Shown here: one piece after another, positions 1 to 8,328 of the stretch
Position numbering within the stretch: position 1 is the first letter of the stretch
Layout: every line of letters begins with the position of its first letter
Assembly (NCBI RefSeq): GCF_902833145.1
Contig: NZ_CADFEN010000009.1
Span: forward strand, 186,001-250,000
From: Burkholderia sp. BCC0506
Lineage (GTDB): Bacteria; Pseudomonadota; Gammaproteobacteria; Burkholderiales; Burkholderiaceae
Direction: 5' to 3'
Length of the DNA stretch: 64,000 bases
Notes under the pieces: model-generated
Databases searched by the model: none
What the model was told of the DNA's origin: nothing
Seen by the model: only the letters and a program-made list of their open reading frames with translations
Made by a program: the position numbers and the translations under genes

Positions 1-71
1 CGATCGACGACGAACTGCTCGCCGCGCTCGAACGGTGGGAAACGCTCGAGGCGAAGCGCAAGCCGGTGTGA
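1..71 (+). CDS. C-terminal fragment of an unidentified protein
   Basis: The third forward frame is open from the window edge to a TGA at 69-71 and encodes a charged, helical tail ending in EAKRKPV. The Glu/Lys/Arg-rich composition and GC-ending codons look like the end of a real gene. Too little is present to assign a family. It reads in the same direction as parE, 220 bases upstream of its start. Confidence 0.4.
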   Translation, partial: IDDELLAALERWETLEAKRKPV

Positions 72-226
72 CGCGCGCGGCGCGCGCCGATCCCGCGATT
101 GGCGCGCCACGCGGAACCAGTAAAATACCGCGCGTCCAGGGTCGCGCCGCGCACGCCGCGCGCCCGCTTTCGGAGCAGTCCAAGCACACCGTTGTTTCGA
201 TTCGCTTTTTTACGGAACTCAACGTT

Positions 227-265
227 TTGTCCACGACGTTATCCACACGAGGTGTGGACAACGTC
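227..265. promoter_or_regulatory. Cluster of DnaA-box-like sequences upstream of parE
   Basis: TTATCCACA at 239-247 is identical to the strongest E. coli DnaA boxes. TGTGGACAA at 253-261 is the reverse-strand form TTGTCCACA, one base off. TTGTCCACG at 227-235 is a weaker third copy. The first two lie in a 13-bp inverted repeat with one mismatch (GACGTTATCCACA at 235-247, TGTGGACAACGTC at 253-265), with a 5-nt spacer. The repeat ends 27 nt before the parE start. DnaA binding is an inference from the motif; another dyad-binding regulator could use the same site. Confidence 0.55.
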
Positions 266-291
266 CCGATGAATGACGAAATTCAGCGCCT

Positions 292-2274
292 ATGTCAACG
301 AAGAAACCCAGCGCGGCCTATAGCGAAGCATCGATCAAGGTGCTCAAGGGTCTCGAGCCGGTCAAGCAGCGGCCCGGCATGTACACCCGTACAGAGAATC
401 CGCTGCACATCATCCAGGAAGTCATCGACAACGCGTCCGACGAGGCGCTCGGCGGCTACGGCAAGCAGATCACGGTCACGCTGCACGCCGACCAGTCGGT
501 CTCGGTCGAGGACGACGGCCGCGGCATCCCGTTCGGCATGCACCCGGAAGAAGGCGTGCCGGTCGTCGAGATCGTGTTCACGCGCCTGCATGCGGGCGGC
601 AAGTTCGACAAGGCCGCCGGCGGCGCCTATACGTTCTCGGGCGGCCTGCACGGGGTCGGCGTGTCGGTCACGAACGCACTGGCGACGCGTCTGAACGTGA
701 CGGTCTGGCGCGACGGCAAGATTGCCGAGCTCGGCTTCGCGGACGGCGACGTGGTCAAGCCGCTCGCCACGCAGGCGGCGGGCCGCGGCGAGAAGAAATC
801 CGGCACGCGCGTGCAGGTGTGGCCGAACCCGAAATACTTCGATTCGCCGAACCTGCCGCTCGGCGAGCTTCAGCGCCTGCTGCGCTCGAAGGCCGTGCTG
901 CTGCCGGGCGTCGAGGTCGTGCTCGTCAACGAAAAGACGGGCGAGCGCCAGACGTGGAAGTATGAAGACGGCCTGCGCGGCTACCTGCTCGACGAGATGA
1001 ACGGCAGCGAGCTGCTGATCCCGCTGTTCGAGGGCGAGCGTTTCGCCGATTCGCGTTCGACGGACGAAACCTTCGCCGAGGGCGAGGGCGCATCGTGGGT
1101 CGTCGCATGGAGCGAGGAAGGCTCGCTCGTGCGCGAGTCGTACGTGAACCTGATTCCGACGCCGGCCGGCGGCACGCACGAGTCGGGCCTGCGCGATGGC
1201 CTGTACCAGGCCGTGAAGAGTTTCGTCGAACTGCACAACCTGCAGCCGAAGGGCGTGAAGCTGCTCGCGGAAGACGTGTTCGCGCGCGTGTCGTTCGTGT
1301 TGTCCGCGAAGGTGCTCGATCCGCAGTTCCAGGGGCAAATCAAGGAGCGGCTGAACAGCCGCGACGCGGTGAAGCTCGTGTCGTCGTTCTCGCGCCCGGC
1401 GCTCGAACTGTGGCTGAACCAGCACGTCGAGCACGGCAAGAAGCTTGCCGAACTCGTGATCAAGCAGGCGCAGGCGCGCACGCGCGCCGGCCAGAAGGTC
1501 GAGAAGCGCAAGAGCTCGGGCGTCGCGGTGCTGCCCGGCAAGCTGACCGACTGCGAGACGGAAGATATCGCGCGCAACGAACTGTTCCTCGTCGAGGGCG
1601 ACTCGGCGGGCGGCTCCGCGAAGATGGGCCGCGACAAGGAATACCAGGCGATCCTGCCGCTGCGCGGCAAGGTGCTGAATACGTGGGAAACCGAGCGCGA
1701 TCGCCTGTTCGCGAACAACGAGGTGCACGACATCTCGGTCGCGATCGGGGTCGATCCGCACAGCCCCGACGATACCGTCGACCTGTCGAACCTGCGCTAC
1801 GGCAAGATCTGCATCCTGTCGGACGCGGACGTCGACGGCTCGCACATCCAGGTGCTGCTGCTCACGCTGTTCTTCAAGCATTTCCCGCAACTGATCGAGC
1901 GCGGCCACGTGTACGTCGCGCGCCCGCCGCTGTTTCGCGTCGATGCGCCCGCGCGCGGCAAGAAGCCCGCGCAGAAGCTCTACGCGCTCGACGACGGCGA
2001 GCTCGAGGCGATCCTCGACAAGCTGCGCAAGGACGGCGTGCGCGACACGCAGTGGAGCATCAGCCGCTTCAAGGGCCTCGGCGAAATGAGCGCCGAGCAG
2101 TTGTGGGACACGACGATGAACCCCGACACGCGCCGCCTGATGCCGGTGAAGCTCGGCGAGCTCGACTACGAGGCGACCGTCGCGCGGATGACGATGCTGA
2201 TGGGCAAGGGCGAGGCGGCCGCGCGGCGCGGCTGGCTCGAGGAAAAGGGCAACGACGTCGAAGCGGACATTTAA
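292..2274 (+). CDS. parE: DNA topoisomerase IV subunit B
   Basis: ParE is the ATPase subunit of topoisomerase IV; with ParC it decatenates daughter chromosomes and relaxes supercoils. The 660-aa protein has the GHKL ATPase motifs in order: QRPGMY near residue 24, the ATP-binding Asn in EVIDNASDEA near 46, DDGRGIP near 80 and GGLHGVGVSVTNAL near 122. The TOPRIM part follows, with EGDSAGGSA near 433, PLRGKVLN near 460 and DADVDGSH near 512. The short C-terminus without the GyrB insertion, and the adjacent parC, favour ParE over GyrB. The start is ATG at 292, just downstream of DnaA-box-like sequences. parC follows 70 bases later on the same strand, so the two are probably cotranscribed. Confidence 0.96.
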   Translation: MSTKKPSAAYSEASIKVLKGLEPVKQRPGMYTRTENPLHIIQEVIDNASDEALGGYGKQITVTLHADQSVSVEDDGRGIPFGMHPEEGVPVVEIVFTRLHAGGKFDKAAGGAYTFSGGLHGVGVSVTNALATRLNVTVWRDGKIAELGFADGDVVKPLATQAAGRGEKKSGTRVQVWPNPKYFDSPNLPLGELQRLLRSKAVLLPGVEVVLVNEKTGERQTWKYEDGLRGYLLDEMNGSELLIPLFEGERFADSRSTDETFAEGEGASWVVAWSEEGSLVRESYVNLIPTPAGGTHESGLRDGLYQAVKSFVELHNLQPKGVKLLAEDVFARVSFVLSAKVLDPQFQGQIKERLNSRDAVKLVSSFSRPALELWLNQHVEHGKKLAELVIKQAQARTRAGQKVEKRKSSGVAVLPGKLTDCETEDIARNELFLVEGDSAGGSAKMGRDKEYQAILPLRGKVLNTWETERDRLFANNEVHDISVAIGVDPHSPDDTVDLSNLRYGKICILSDADVDGSHIQVLLLTLFFKHFPQLIERGHVYVARPPLFRVDAPARGKKPAQKLYALDDGELEAILDKLRKDGVRDTQWSISRFKGLGEMSAEQLWDTTMNPDTRRLMPVKLGELDYEATVARMTMLMGKGEAAARRGWLEEKGNDVEADI

Positions 2275-2291
2275 GCGGAGCGTTCCGCGCG

Positions 2292-2310
2292 GCCGGGCAT
2301 GACGCCCGGC
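2292..2310. other. Hairpin between parE and parC
   Basis: A perfect 7-bp inverted repeat, GCCGGGC at 2292-2298 and GCCCGGC at 2304-2310, encloses a 5-nt loop in the short parE-parC spacer. No run of T follows, so it is not a standard terminator. It could adjust the ratio of the two subunits or stabilise the mRNA. Confidence 0.4.
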
Positions 2311-2344
2311 CCGGCCTCACGCCACTTACGAATACGGAATTCAG

Positions 2345-4666
2345 ATGGACGACAATACTTCCGATCTCTTTGCCACCCCCGACGCGCCCGAGAGCGACGC
2401 GCTGACGCTCGGCAACTACGCGGAGCAGGCGTATCTCAGCTACGCGGTCAGCGTCGTGAAGAGCCGCGCGCTGCCCGACGTGTGCGACGGCCAGAAGCCG
2501 GTGCAGCGCCGGATCCTGTTCGCGATGAACGAAATGGGCCTGGGGCCCGACGCGAAACCGGTGAAGTCGGCACGCGTGGTCGGCGACGTGCTCGGTAAAT
2601 ACCACCCGCACGGCGACCAGTCGGCGTACGACGCGCTCGTGCGGCTCGCGCAGGATTTCTCGCTGCGCTATCCGCTGATCGACGGGCAGGGCAACTTCGG
2701 CTCGCGCGACGGCGACGGCGCGGCGGCGATGCGTTACACCGAAGCGCGGCTCACGCCGATCTCGAAGCTGCTGCTCGACGAAATCGACCAGGGCACGGTC
2801 GACTTCATGCCGAACTACGACGGCTCGTTCGAGGAGCCGAAGACGCTGCCGAGCCGCATGCCGTTCGTGCTGCTGAACGGCGCGTCGGGCATCGCGGTCG
2901 GCCTCGCCACCGAAATCCCGTCGCACAACCTGCGCGAGGTCGCGGCCGCGGCGGTCGCGCTGATCCGCAATCCGAAGCTCACGCACGCGGAGTTGATGAA
3001 CCTGATTCCCGGCCCGGATTTCCCCGGTGGCGGCCAGATCATCTCGAGCGACACCGAAATCTCGGCGGCGTACGAAACGGGCCGCGGCAGCCTGAAGGTG
3101 CGTGCGAAGTGGAAGATCGAGGATCTCGCACGCGGCCAGTGGCAGCTCGTCGTGACCGAACTGCCGCCGAACACGTCGGGCCAGAAGGTGCTCGAGGAAA
3201 TCGAGGAGCTGACCAACCCGAAGCTCAAGCTCGGCAAGAAGACGCTGACGCCCGAGCAGCTCAACACGAAGAAGGCGATGCTCGACCTGCTCGACGCGGT
3301 GCGCGACGAGTCGGGCAAGGAAGCGGCGGTGCGGCTCGTGTTCGAGCCGAAGTCGCGCACGATCGACCAGACGGAATTCGTGAACACGCTGCTCGCGTAC
3401 ACGAGCCTCGAATCGAACGCGACGCTGAACCTCGTGATGATCGGCGCCGACGGCCGGCCGGGCCAGAAGGGGCTGCTGACGATCCTCGACGAATGGGTGA
3501 AGTTCCGTCAGCTGACGATGACGCGCCGCTGCCGCCATCGTCTCGCGAAGGTCGACGACCGCATCCACATCCTCGAAGGGCGGATGATCGTCTTCCTGAA
3601 CATCGACGAGGTGATCCGCATCATCCGCGAGTCGGACGAGCCGAAGGCCGCGCTGATGAGTGCGTTCGGCCTCAGCGAGCGGCAGGCCGAGGACATCCTC
3701 GAAATCCGCCTGCGCCAGCTCGCGCGGCTCGAGAAGATCAAGATCGAGAAGGAACTCGAAGCGCTGCGCGACGAGAAGGCGAAGCTCGAGGAACTGCTCG
3801 CGAACGAAAGCGCGATGAAGCGGCTGATGATCAAGGAGATCGAGGCCGACGCGAAGCAGTACGGCGACGATCGCCGCACGCTGATCCAGCAGGAAAAGCG
3901 CGCGACGTTCGAGGCGAAGGTGGTCGACGAGCCGGTGACGGTCGTCGTGTCGCAGAAGGGCTGGGTGCGCGCGCTGAAGGGCCACGGGCTCGACCCGGCC
4001 GCGTTCTCGTTCAAGGCCGGCGACAGCCTGTACGCGGCGTTCCAGTGCCGCACGCCGGATCGCCTGATCGCGTGGGGCAGCAGCGGCCGCGTGTACTCGG
4101 TCGACGTGTCGGTGCTGCCGGGCGGGCGCGGCGACGGCGTGCCGGTCACGTCGCTGATCGAGCTCGAATCGGGCTCGCACCTGATGCACTACTACGCGGC
4201 GCCGGCCGATCAGCAACTGCTGCTCGCGTCGAGCAACGGCTTCGGCTTCCTCGCGAAGGTCGGCGACATGGTGAGCCGCGTGAAGGCCGGCAAGTCGTTC
4301 ATGACCATCGATGCGGGCGCGGTGCCGCTCGCGCCGATGCCGGTGCTGCCGAACGCGACGCAGGTCGCGTGCCTGTCGAGCGGCGGCCGCCTGCTGGTGT
4401 TCGGGATGGACGAGATGAAGACGCTGTCCGGAGGCGGGCGCGGCGTGATCCTGATGGCGCTCGAGGACAAGGAAACGCTCGTGCAGGCGCTGGCGATCGA
4501 TCCGGCCGGCGTCGTGCTGATCGGCACCGGCCGCGGCGGCAAGGTGCAGGACGAGACGCTGTCGTACGCCGGGCTCGCACCGCACATCGGCAAGCGCGCA
4601 CGCAAGGGCCGTGCGCCGGAGACGAAGCTCAAGGTCGTCACCGAGCTGCGTCCGCTGCTCGGCTGA
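2345..4666 (+). CDS. parC: DNA topoisomerase IV subunit A
   Basis: ParC is the DNA-cleaving subunit of topoisomerase IV. The 773-aa protein has the winged-helix and tower region, with the catalytic tyrosine at about Tyr131 in [11 protein letters not shown] coiled-coil stretch follows around residues 440-510, then a C-terminal beta-pinwheel region ending near the stop. [12 protein letters not shown] marks the quinolone-resistance-determining region. The position equivalent to E. coli ParC Ser80 is Gln92 here, and Ser93 follows; Asp96 replaces Glu84. The family assignment is firm, since the sequence resembles ParC ([19 protein letters not shown]) more than GyrA. A strong terminator follows. Confidence 0.96.
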   Translation: MDDNTSDLFATPDAPESDALTLGNYAEQAYLSYAVSVVKSRALPDVCDGQKPVQRRILFAMNEMGLGPDAKPVKSARVVGDVLGKYHPHGDQSAYDALVRLAQDFSLRYPLIDGQGNFGSRDGDGAAAMRYTEARLTPISKLLLDEIDQGTVDFMPNYDGSFEEPKTLPSRMPFVLLNGASGIAVGLATEIPSHNLREVAAAAVALIRNPKLTHAELMNLIPGPDFPGGGQIISSDTEISAAYETGRGSLKVRAKWKIEDLARGQWQLVVTELPPNTSGQKVLEEIEELTNPKLKLGKKTLTPEQLNTKKAMLDLLDAVRDESGKEAAVRLVFEPKSRTIDQTEFVNTLLAYTSLESNATLNLVMIGADGRPGQKGLLTILDEWVKFRQLTMTRRCRHRLAKVDDRIHILEGRMIVFLNIDEVIRIIRESDEPKAALMSAFGLSERQAEDILEIRLRQLARLEKIKIEKELEALRDEKAKLEELLANESAMKRLMIKEIEADAKQYGDDRRTLIQQEKRATFEAKVVDEPVTVVVSQKGWVRALKGHGLDPAAFSFKAGDSLYAAFQCRTPDRLIAWGSSGRVYSVDVSVLPGGRGDGVPVTSLIELESGSHLMHYYAAPADQQLLLASSNGFGFLAKVGDMVSRVKAGKSFMTIDAGAVPLAPMPVLPNATQVACLSSGGRLLVFGMDEMKTLSGGGRGVILMALEDKETLVQALAIDPAGVVLIGTGRGGKVQDETLSYAGLAPHIGKRARKGRAPETKLKVVTELRPLLG

Positions 4667-4700
4667 CGCCGCGCGCGGTCGCACGGTCGACCGCGATCGA

Positions 4701-4738
4701 AAGCCGCGCGTCCGCTTCGGCGGGCGTGCGGCTTTTTG
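4701..4738 (+). terminator. Rho-independent terminator after parC
   Basis: A 13-bp stem (4703-4715 with 4720-4732, two G-U pairs) closes a UUCG tetraloop and is followed by five T at 4733-4737. It lies 36 nt after the parC stop. Confidence 0.85.
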
Positions 4739-4913
4739 CTTTCCGGCGCCGGGATTCGGGTAAGCAAGCGTGGCGCTGTCACGCGGAACTTGCAAAATAG
4801 TGTGAAATCGCGCGGAGGGTCTGAACCGCGACGCGGCTGGCCGGTCGAACGTCGCTTGATGCCGCGTACGACGCGGCCGTTCGCTGCACCCCACTCATCA
4901 CAGGATCGTCGCC

Positions 4914-5372
4914 ATGTCCCATGCCGTTGCCGTCGCGCTGTTTCTTCACCTGCTGGCCGTCGCCGTGTGGGTGGGCGGGATGGTCTTCGCACACTTCTGC
5001 CTGCGCCCGGCGCTGTCCGACCTGTCGCCGCAACTGCGGCTGCCGCTGATCGAAGGCGTGTTCGGCCGCTTCTTCAACTGGGTGGCGGGGGCCGTGATCG
5101 TGATCCTGCTGTCGGGCGGCTTCCTGCTGATCAGCTTCGGCGGCGCGCACGCGACGTGGTCGCTGCATGCGATGGCCGGGCTCGGCGTCGTGATGATGCT
5201 GATCTTCGGACACATCCGCTTCGCGCTGTTCCCGCGCATTCGCCGTGCGGTGCAGGCGCAGAACTGGCCGGACGGCGCGCGCGCGGTGAACGCGGTACGC
5301 CTGCTCGTCGTCGTGAACCTCGTGCTCGGCGTCGTCACGATCGGCGCGGCCGTGCTGTCGCGCGGCTTCTGA
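4914..5372 (+). CDS. CopD-like four-helix membrane protein
   Basis: A 152-aa integral membrane protein with about four hydrophobic segments, near residues 5-27, 50-72, 80-100 and 125-148. The N-terminus has LHLLAVAVWVGGMVFAHF, a histidine-bearing first helix typical of the CopD/YcnJ-like superfamily, and a second histidine lies in FGHIRF. Such proteins are associated with copper or heme handling in the inner membrane, but the exact role of this small single-domain version is unknown. It stands alone between the parC terminator and a convergent LysR gene. Confidence 0.7.
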   Translation: MSHAVAVALFLHLLAVAVWVGGMVFAHFCLRPALSDLSPQLRLPLIEGVFGRFFNWVAGAVIVILLSGGFLLISFGGAHATWSLHAMAGLGVVMMLIFGHIRFALFPRIRRAVQAQNWPDGARAVNAVRLLVVVNLVLGVVTIGAAVLSRGF

Positions 5373-5398
5373 CGGGCCGCCGTCGGATTTCCACCTTC

Positions 5399-5420
5399 TG
5401 CCGCCGCACGTCCGGCGGCA
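5399..5420. other. Hairpin between convergent genes
   Basis: TGCCGCCG at 5399-5406 and CGGCGGCA at 5413-5420 form a perfect 8-bp stem with a 6-nt loop, between the CopD-like gene and the LysR gene that converge on it. There is no T run on either side, so any terminator role is weak. Confidence 0.35.
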
Positions 5421-5427
5421 CGCGCGG

Positions 5428-6312
5428 CTACGCGGCGAGCATCGCGTCGAGCAGCCATGAACCGGCCGGCCCGAGCGGCCGGTTGCGCGACCAGACCGCA
5501 TCCACCCGCACGCGGCGCGGCCAGCCGCGCGCGCGCAGCTCGCACAGCCGGTCGCGCGCGAAGTGTTCGACCATCCAGCGCGGCAGTTCCGCCCAGCCGA
5601 AGCCCAGTACCGCCATCTCCAGCAGCATCAGGTAGCTCGGCGCCAGCCAGTGCTGCGTGCCGACGACGATCCGGTCGTCGGTGCCGCGGCCTTCCGCTTT
5701 CACGTACGTATTGAGGCGCAGCTCGCGCACGTCGCGCAGCGCCGCGTGCGGCACCTCGGCGTCGCCGTATTCGGCAAGCGCGTGCGTGCGACCGACGAAC
5801 AGCCCGATCTCCGATTCCTCCGCCACCGTCGCCGCGCCGATGTCGGCCGGGTAGACCGTGCGCGCGGCCATCAGCCCGAGTTGCGCGCGGCCCTGCTGGA
5901 TCAGGTCGAGCACGTCGTCGTGTTCGGCGATCTGGCATTCGAGCTCGAGCGCCGGGAAGCGCCGCTCGAGCGCCATCAACGTTTCCTCGTAGCGCTTCGA
6001 CTGGTACGTATCGGAGACGACGAGCGTGAGCCGCGCTTCCTCGCCGTGCGCGAGCCGGGCGGCCGCGCGGTCGATCGCCGCGCTGGCCTCGAGCGCGCGC
6101 TGCACCTGCGGCAGCAGCGCGCGGCCGGCATCGGTGAGCGTGGGCGTGCGCGTCGAGCGGTCGAACAACTGCACGCCGAGGTCGATTTCGAGATTCGCGA
6201 TCGCTTCCGACACGGTCGACTGGCGTTTGCCGAGCTTGCGGGCGGCGGCCGTAAACGAGCCGAGCAGCGCCGCTTCGGCGAACGCGAGCAAGGCTTCGGG
6301 GGCGTGGTGCAT
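5428..6312 (-). CDS. LysR-family transcriptional regulator
   Basis: A 294-aa LysR-type regulator. The N-terminal winged helix-turn-helix covers about residues 1-60, with FTAAARKLGKRQSTVSEAI as the recognition unit and LGVQLFDRSTRTPTLT after it. A periplasmic-binding-protein-like effector domain follows. The ATG at 6312 is chosen because AGGAG sits 6 nt upstream; a longer in-frame start at 6357 has no such site. It is transcribed away from a PACE efflux gene, the arrangement seen for AceR/AceI in Acinetobacter, so it probably controls that gene. The effector is unknown. Confidence 0.9.
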   Translation of the reverse strand: MHHAPEALLAFAEAALLGSFTAAARKLGKRQSTVSEAIANLEIDLGVQLFDRSTRTPTLTDAGRALLPQVQRALEASAAIDRAAARLAHGEEARLTLVVSDTYQSKRYEETLMALERRFPALELECQIAEHDDVLDLIQQGRAQLGLMAARTVYPADIGAATVAEESEIGLFVGRTHALAEYGDAEVPHAALRDVRELRLNTYVKAEGRGTDDRIVVGTQHWLAPSYLMLLEMAVLGFGWAELPRWMVEHFARDRLCELRARGWPRRVRVDAVWSRNRPLGPAGSWLLDAMLAA

Positions 6313-6334
6313 GGCGCGCTCCTGGTGGCGTACT

Positions 6335-6349
6335 ATCGGTAAAGCCGAT
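6335..6349. promoter_or_regulatory. Candidate LysR operator in the LysR/PACE intergenic region
   Basis: ATCGG-TAAAG-CCGAT is a perfect 5-bp dyad. It contains the T-N11-A spacing (T6336, A6348) typical of LysR-type binding sites. It lies 22 nt before the LysR start and 75 nt before the PACE gene. A TGATATCA palindrome abuts it at 6349-6356. Binding is inferred from position and shape. Confidence 0.55.
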
Positions 6350-6424
6350 GATATCAAACTGGATTCATACGGTTGTGCCGATCAAAATGGCCGCCATGAA
6401 TCAGGTCATGCATCGGAGGAAATC

Positions 6425-6871
6425 ATGAAACAGATCAACAAGACGGTGACGGAGCGCCTGCTGCACGCGCTGACGTTCGAACTGGTGGCGATCGCGCTGT
6501 GCGCGCCGATCGGTGCGTGGCTGCTCGACATGCCGGTGTCGCACGTCGGCGTGCTGACGGTGATGGTGTCGCTGATCGCGATGGCGTGGAACATGACCTT
6601 CAACGCGCTGTTCGACCGCTTCGAGCGGCGGGCCGGATTGTCGCGCACGCTCGGCATGCGGGTCGCGCACGCGGTGACGTTCGAGCTCGGCCTCGTCGCG
6701 ATGGTGGTGCCGGTCGCCGCGTGGTGGCTGAACGTGAGCCTCGTCGAGGCGCTGCTGCTCGACCTCGGCATCGTGCTGTTCTTCCTGCCTTATACGTTCT
6801 GCTTCAACCTCGCATACGACGCGCTGCGCGCCCGCTGGATGGCACGCCGGGTCGCGGTGCAGGCCGGTTGA
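6425..6871 (+). CDS. PACE-family multidrug efflux transporter
   Basis: A 148-aa inner-membrane protein with four transmembrane helices in two tandem repeats, as in AceI of the proteobacterial antimicrobial compound efflux family. Repeat 1 has RLLHALTFE with the functionally key acidic residue at about Glu19, ending in FNALFDRFE. Repeat 2 has RVAHAVTFELGL and ends in FCFNLAYDALR. Family members export chlorhexidine, other biocides or short diamines driven by the proton gradient. The ATG at 6425 has GGAGGA just upstream. It is divergent from a LysR regulator that probably controls it. Confidence 0.88.
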   Translation: MKQINKTVTERLLHALTFELVAIALCAPIGAWLLDMPVSHVGVLTVMVSLIAMAWNMTFNALFDRFERRAGLSRTLGMRVAHAVTFELGLVAMVVPVAAWWLNVSLVEALLLDLGIVLFFLPYTFCFNLAYDALRARWMARRVAVQAG

Positions 6872-6916
6872 GCGGGGCCGGCAGGCCGAACCGAGCAGGG
6901 CGGCGGCCGGCGCGCG

Positions 6917-8125
6917 TCAGTGCGCGGCCGCCCACAGCCACACGCTGCACGCAACGGCGACCGTGCCGTACACGGCATAGACGGGCACCTTGAAGCGCGT
7001 GAAGCACAGCGTCGCGAACGCGCCCGTCAGCCAGTAAACCGGATCGGCCGGTTCGCGATGCAGGATCTTCACGACGGCGACCACGAGAAAGCCGGTCGTC
7101 GCCGCGCGCAGCAGGCGCATCCCGTGCTCGAAGCGCGCATGGCGCTTGAGCCGGGACAGATGATTCTGCGCGAACACGACGAGGCACCCGGACGGAATGA
7201 ACAGCGCGGCCGTGGCGGAGAGCGCGCCGGCCCAGCCGTCGGTCAGGTAACCGAGAAACGGCACGACGTTCAGCAACGGCCCCGGCGCGACCGGCGACAG
7301 CGCGAAGGCCAGCGTGAAGTCGTGATCGGAGATGCCCGTCGCCGGCGAGACGAACAGCGTCTTGAGCACCGGCAGCGCGGAGAAGCCGCCGCCGAACAGC
7401 GTCATGCCGGCGCCCGCGAGGCGCGGCCACAGCAGTTCGGCCTGATAATCGCCGGGCAACGGCACCGCGAACAGCACGACGAGCACGCCGAGCAGCACGA
7501 GCAGGCCGCGGTCGCGCTTCGACAGCGTGAAATCGACCGCGTCGCGTTGCGATGGCCCCGTGAGCCAGCCCGCTGCGAACGCGGCGAACAGAATCCCGAC
7601 GAAAGCGGCCGGACTATGCGCGAAAGCGAGCAGAATCGTCGATAGCGCGGCGATCGACTGTTCGAGCCGCGTGCGTGCGAGCGAGCGCAACTGCTTGACC
7701 CACGTGACGCCGATCAGCGCGGCGAGCACCATCCCGAAGTGATTGATCAGCATCGGTGCGGCGAGCGAGCGCACGAGCGGCGTCTGATAGAAGATCGCGA
7801 ACAGCGTCATCAGGATCGAGAACGGCAGCACGCTCGCAATGCCGGCGACCCACGCGCCGGCGCGGCCGTTCAGCGTCTGGCCGACCTGCACGGCGACGTT
7901 GCAGCCGACGGGGCCCGGGACGAGCCACGCGAGCGCGACGAGATCGCCGAAGACGTGCGGCTCGATGCGCTGCAGCCGCTCCACGTAATGGCGTTCGAGT
8001 TGCGCCATCATCGAAAGCCCGCCCCACGAGACGGCCGAAATGCTGGCGACGACCTTGAACAAGGCCCATAGGGATGCCGGTGCCTCTTCGACACGAGCGG
8101 TCGCTTCGACTTCGACGGTTGTCAT
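6917..8125 (-). CDS. chrA: ChrA-type chromate ion transporter
   Basis: A 402-aa inner-membrane protein with two homologous CHR domains. The first half carries SWGGLSMMAQLE and LVPGPVGCNVAVQVG; the second half carries LFGGGFSALPVL and LSPVAPGPLLNVVPFLGYL. Each has the Gly/Pro-rich signature of the family. Bidomain ChrA proteins expel chromate, though some homologues transport other anions. The ATG at 8125 gives a start shortly before the first conserved helix; a longer frame to 8188 adds an Arg-rich stretch and looks like upstream leader. It converges with the PACE gene. Confidence 0.85.
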   Translation of the reverse strand: MTTVEVEATARVEEAPASLWALFKVVASISAVSWGGLSMMAQLERHYVERLQRIEPHVFGDLVALAWLVPGPVGCNVAVQVGQTLNGRAGAWVAGIASVLPFSILMTLFAIFYQTPLVRSLAAPMLINHFGMVLAALIGVTWVKQLRSLARTRLEQSIAALSTILLAFAHSPAAFVGILFAAFAAGWLTGPSQRDAVDFTLSKRDRGLLVLLGVLVVLFAVPLPGDYQAELLWPRLAGAGMTLFGGGFSALPVLKTLFVSPATGISDHDFTLAFALSPVAPGPLLNVVPFLGYLTDGWAGALSATAALFIPSGCLVVFAQNHLSRLKRHARFEHGMRLLRAATTGFLVVAVVKILHREPADPVYWLTGAFATLCFTRFKVPVYAVYGTVAVACSVWLWAAAH

Positions 8126-8328
8126 GATTGTGTGGATGGCGCAGCGCCAAATCTCTCGTATGTGACCGTGCCGGCGGCCCGCCGACACGTCGGCCCTCCC
8201 GATTGTCCACCGCGCATCATGACACTGCCATGCGCGAAAACGCTAGTTAATGAACCGGGCGATCGGATCGGAAAACGAAATAATTGCGGCGGTGCGCAAT
8301 ACGCGCCGCGGCTGCGGTGGTGCGGCGC

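Noticed and set aside
295-1908. Long open frame of 537 codons antisense to parE
   Set aside because: High-GC genes leave open frames on the other strand. The protein is rich in Arg, Ala and His with no domain, and parE on the plus strand has full family motifs.
2069-4894. 941-codon open frame antisense to parC and the terminator
   Set aside because: Composition is Arg/Leu/Asp-rich shadow sequence, it crosses a terminator and has no family resemblance.
5399-5420. Hairpin between CopD-like and LysR genes as a full terminator
   Set aside because: It has a strong stem but no T tract on either strand, so only a weak role is allowed.
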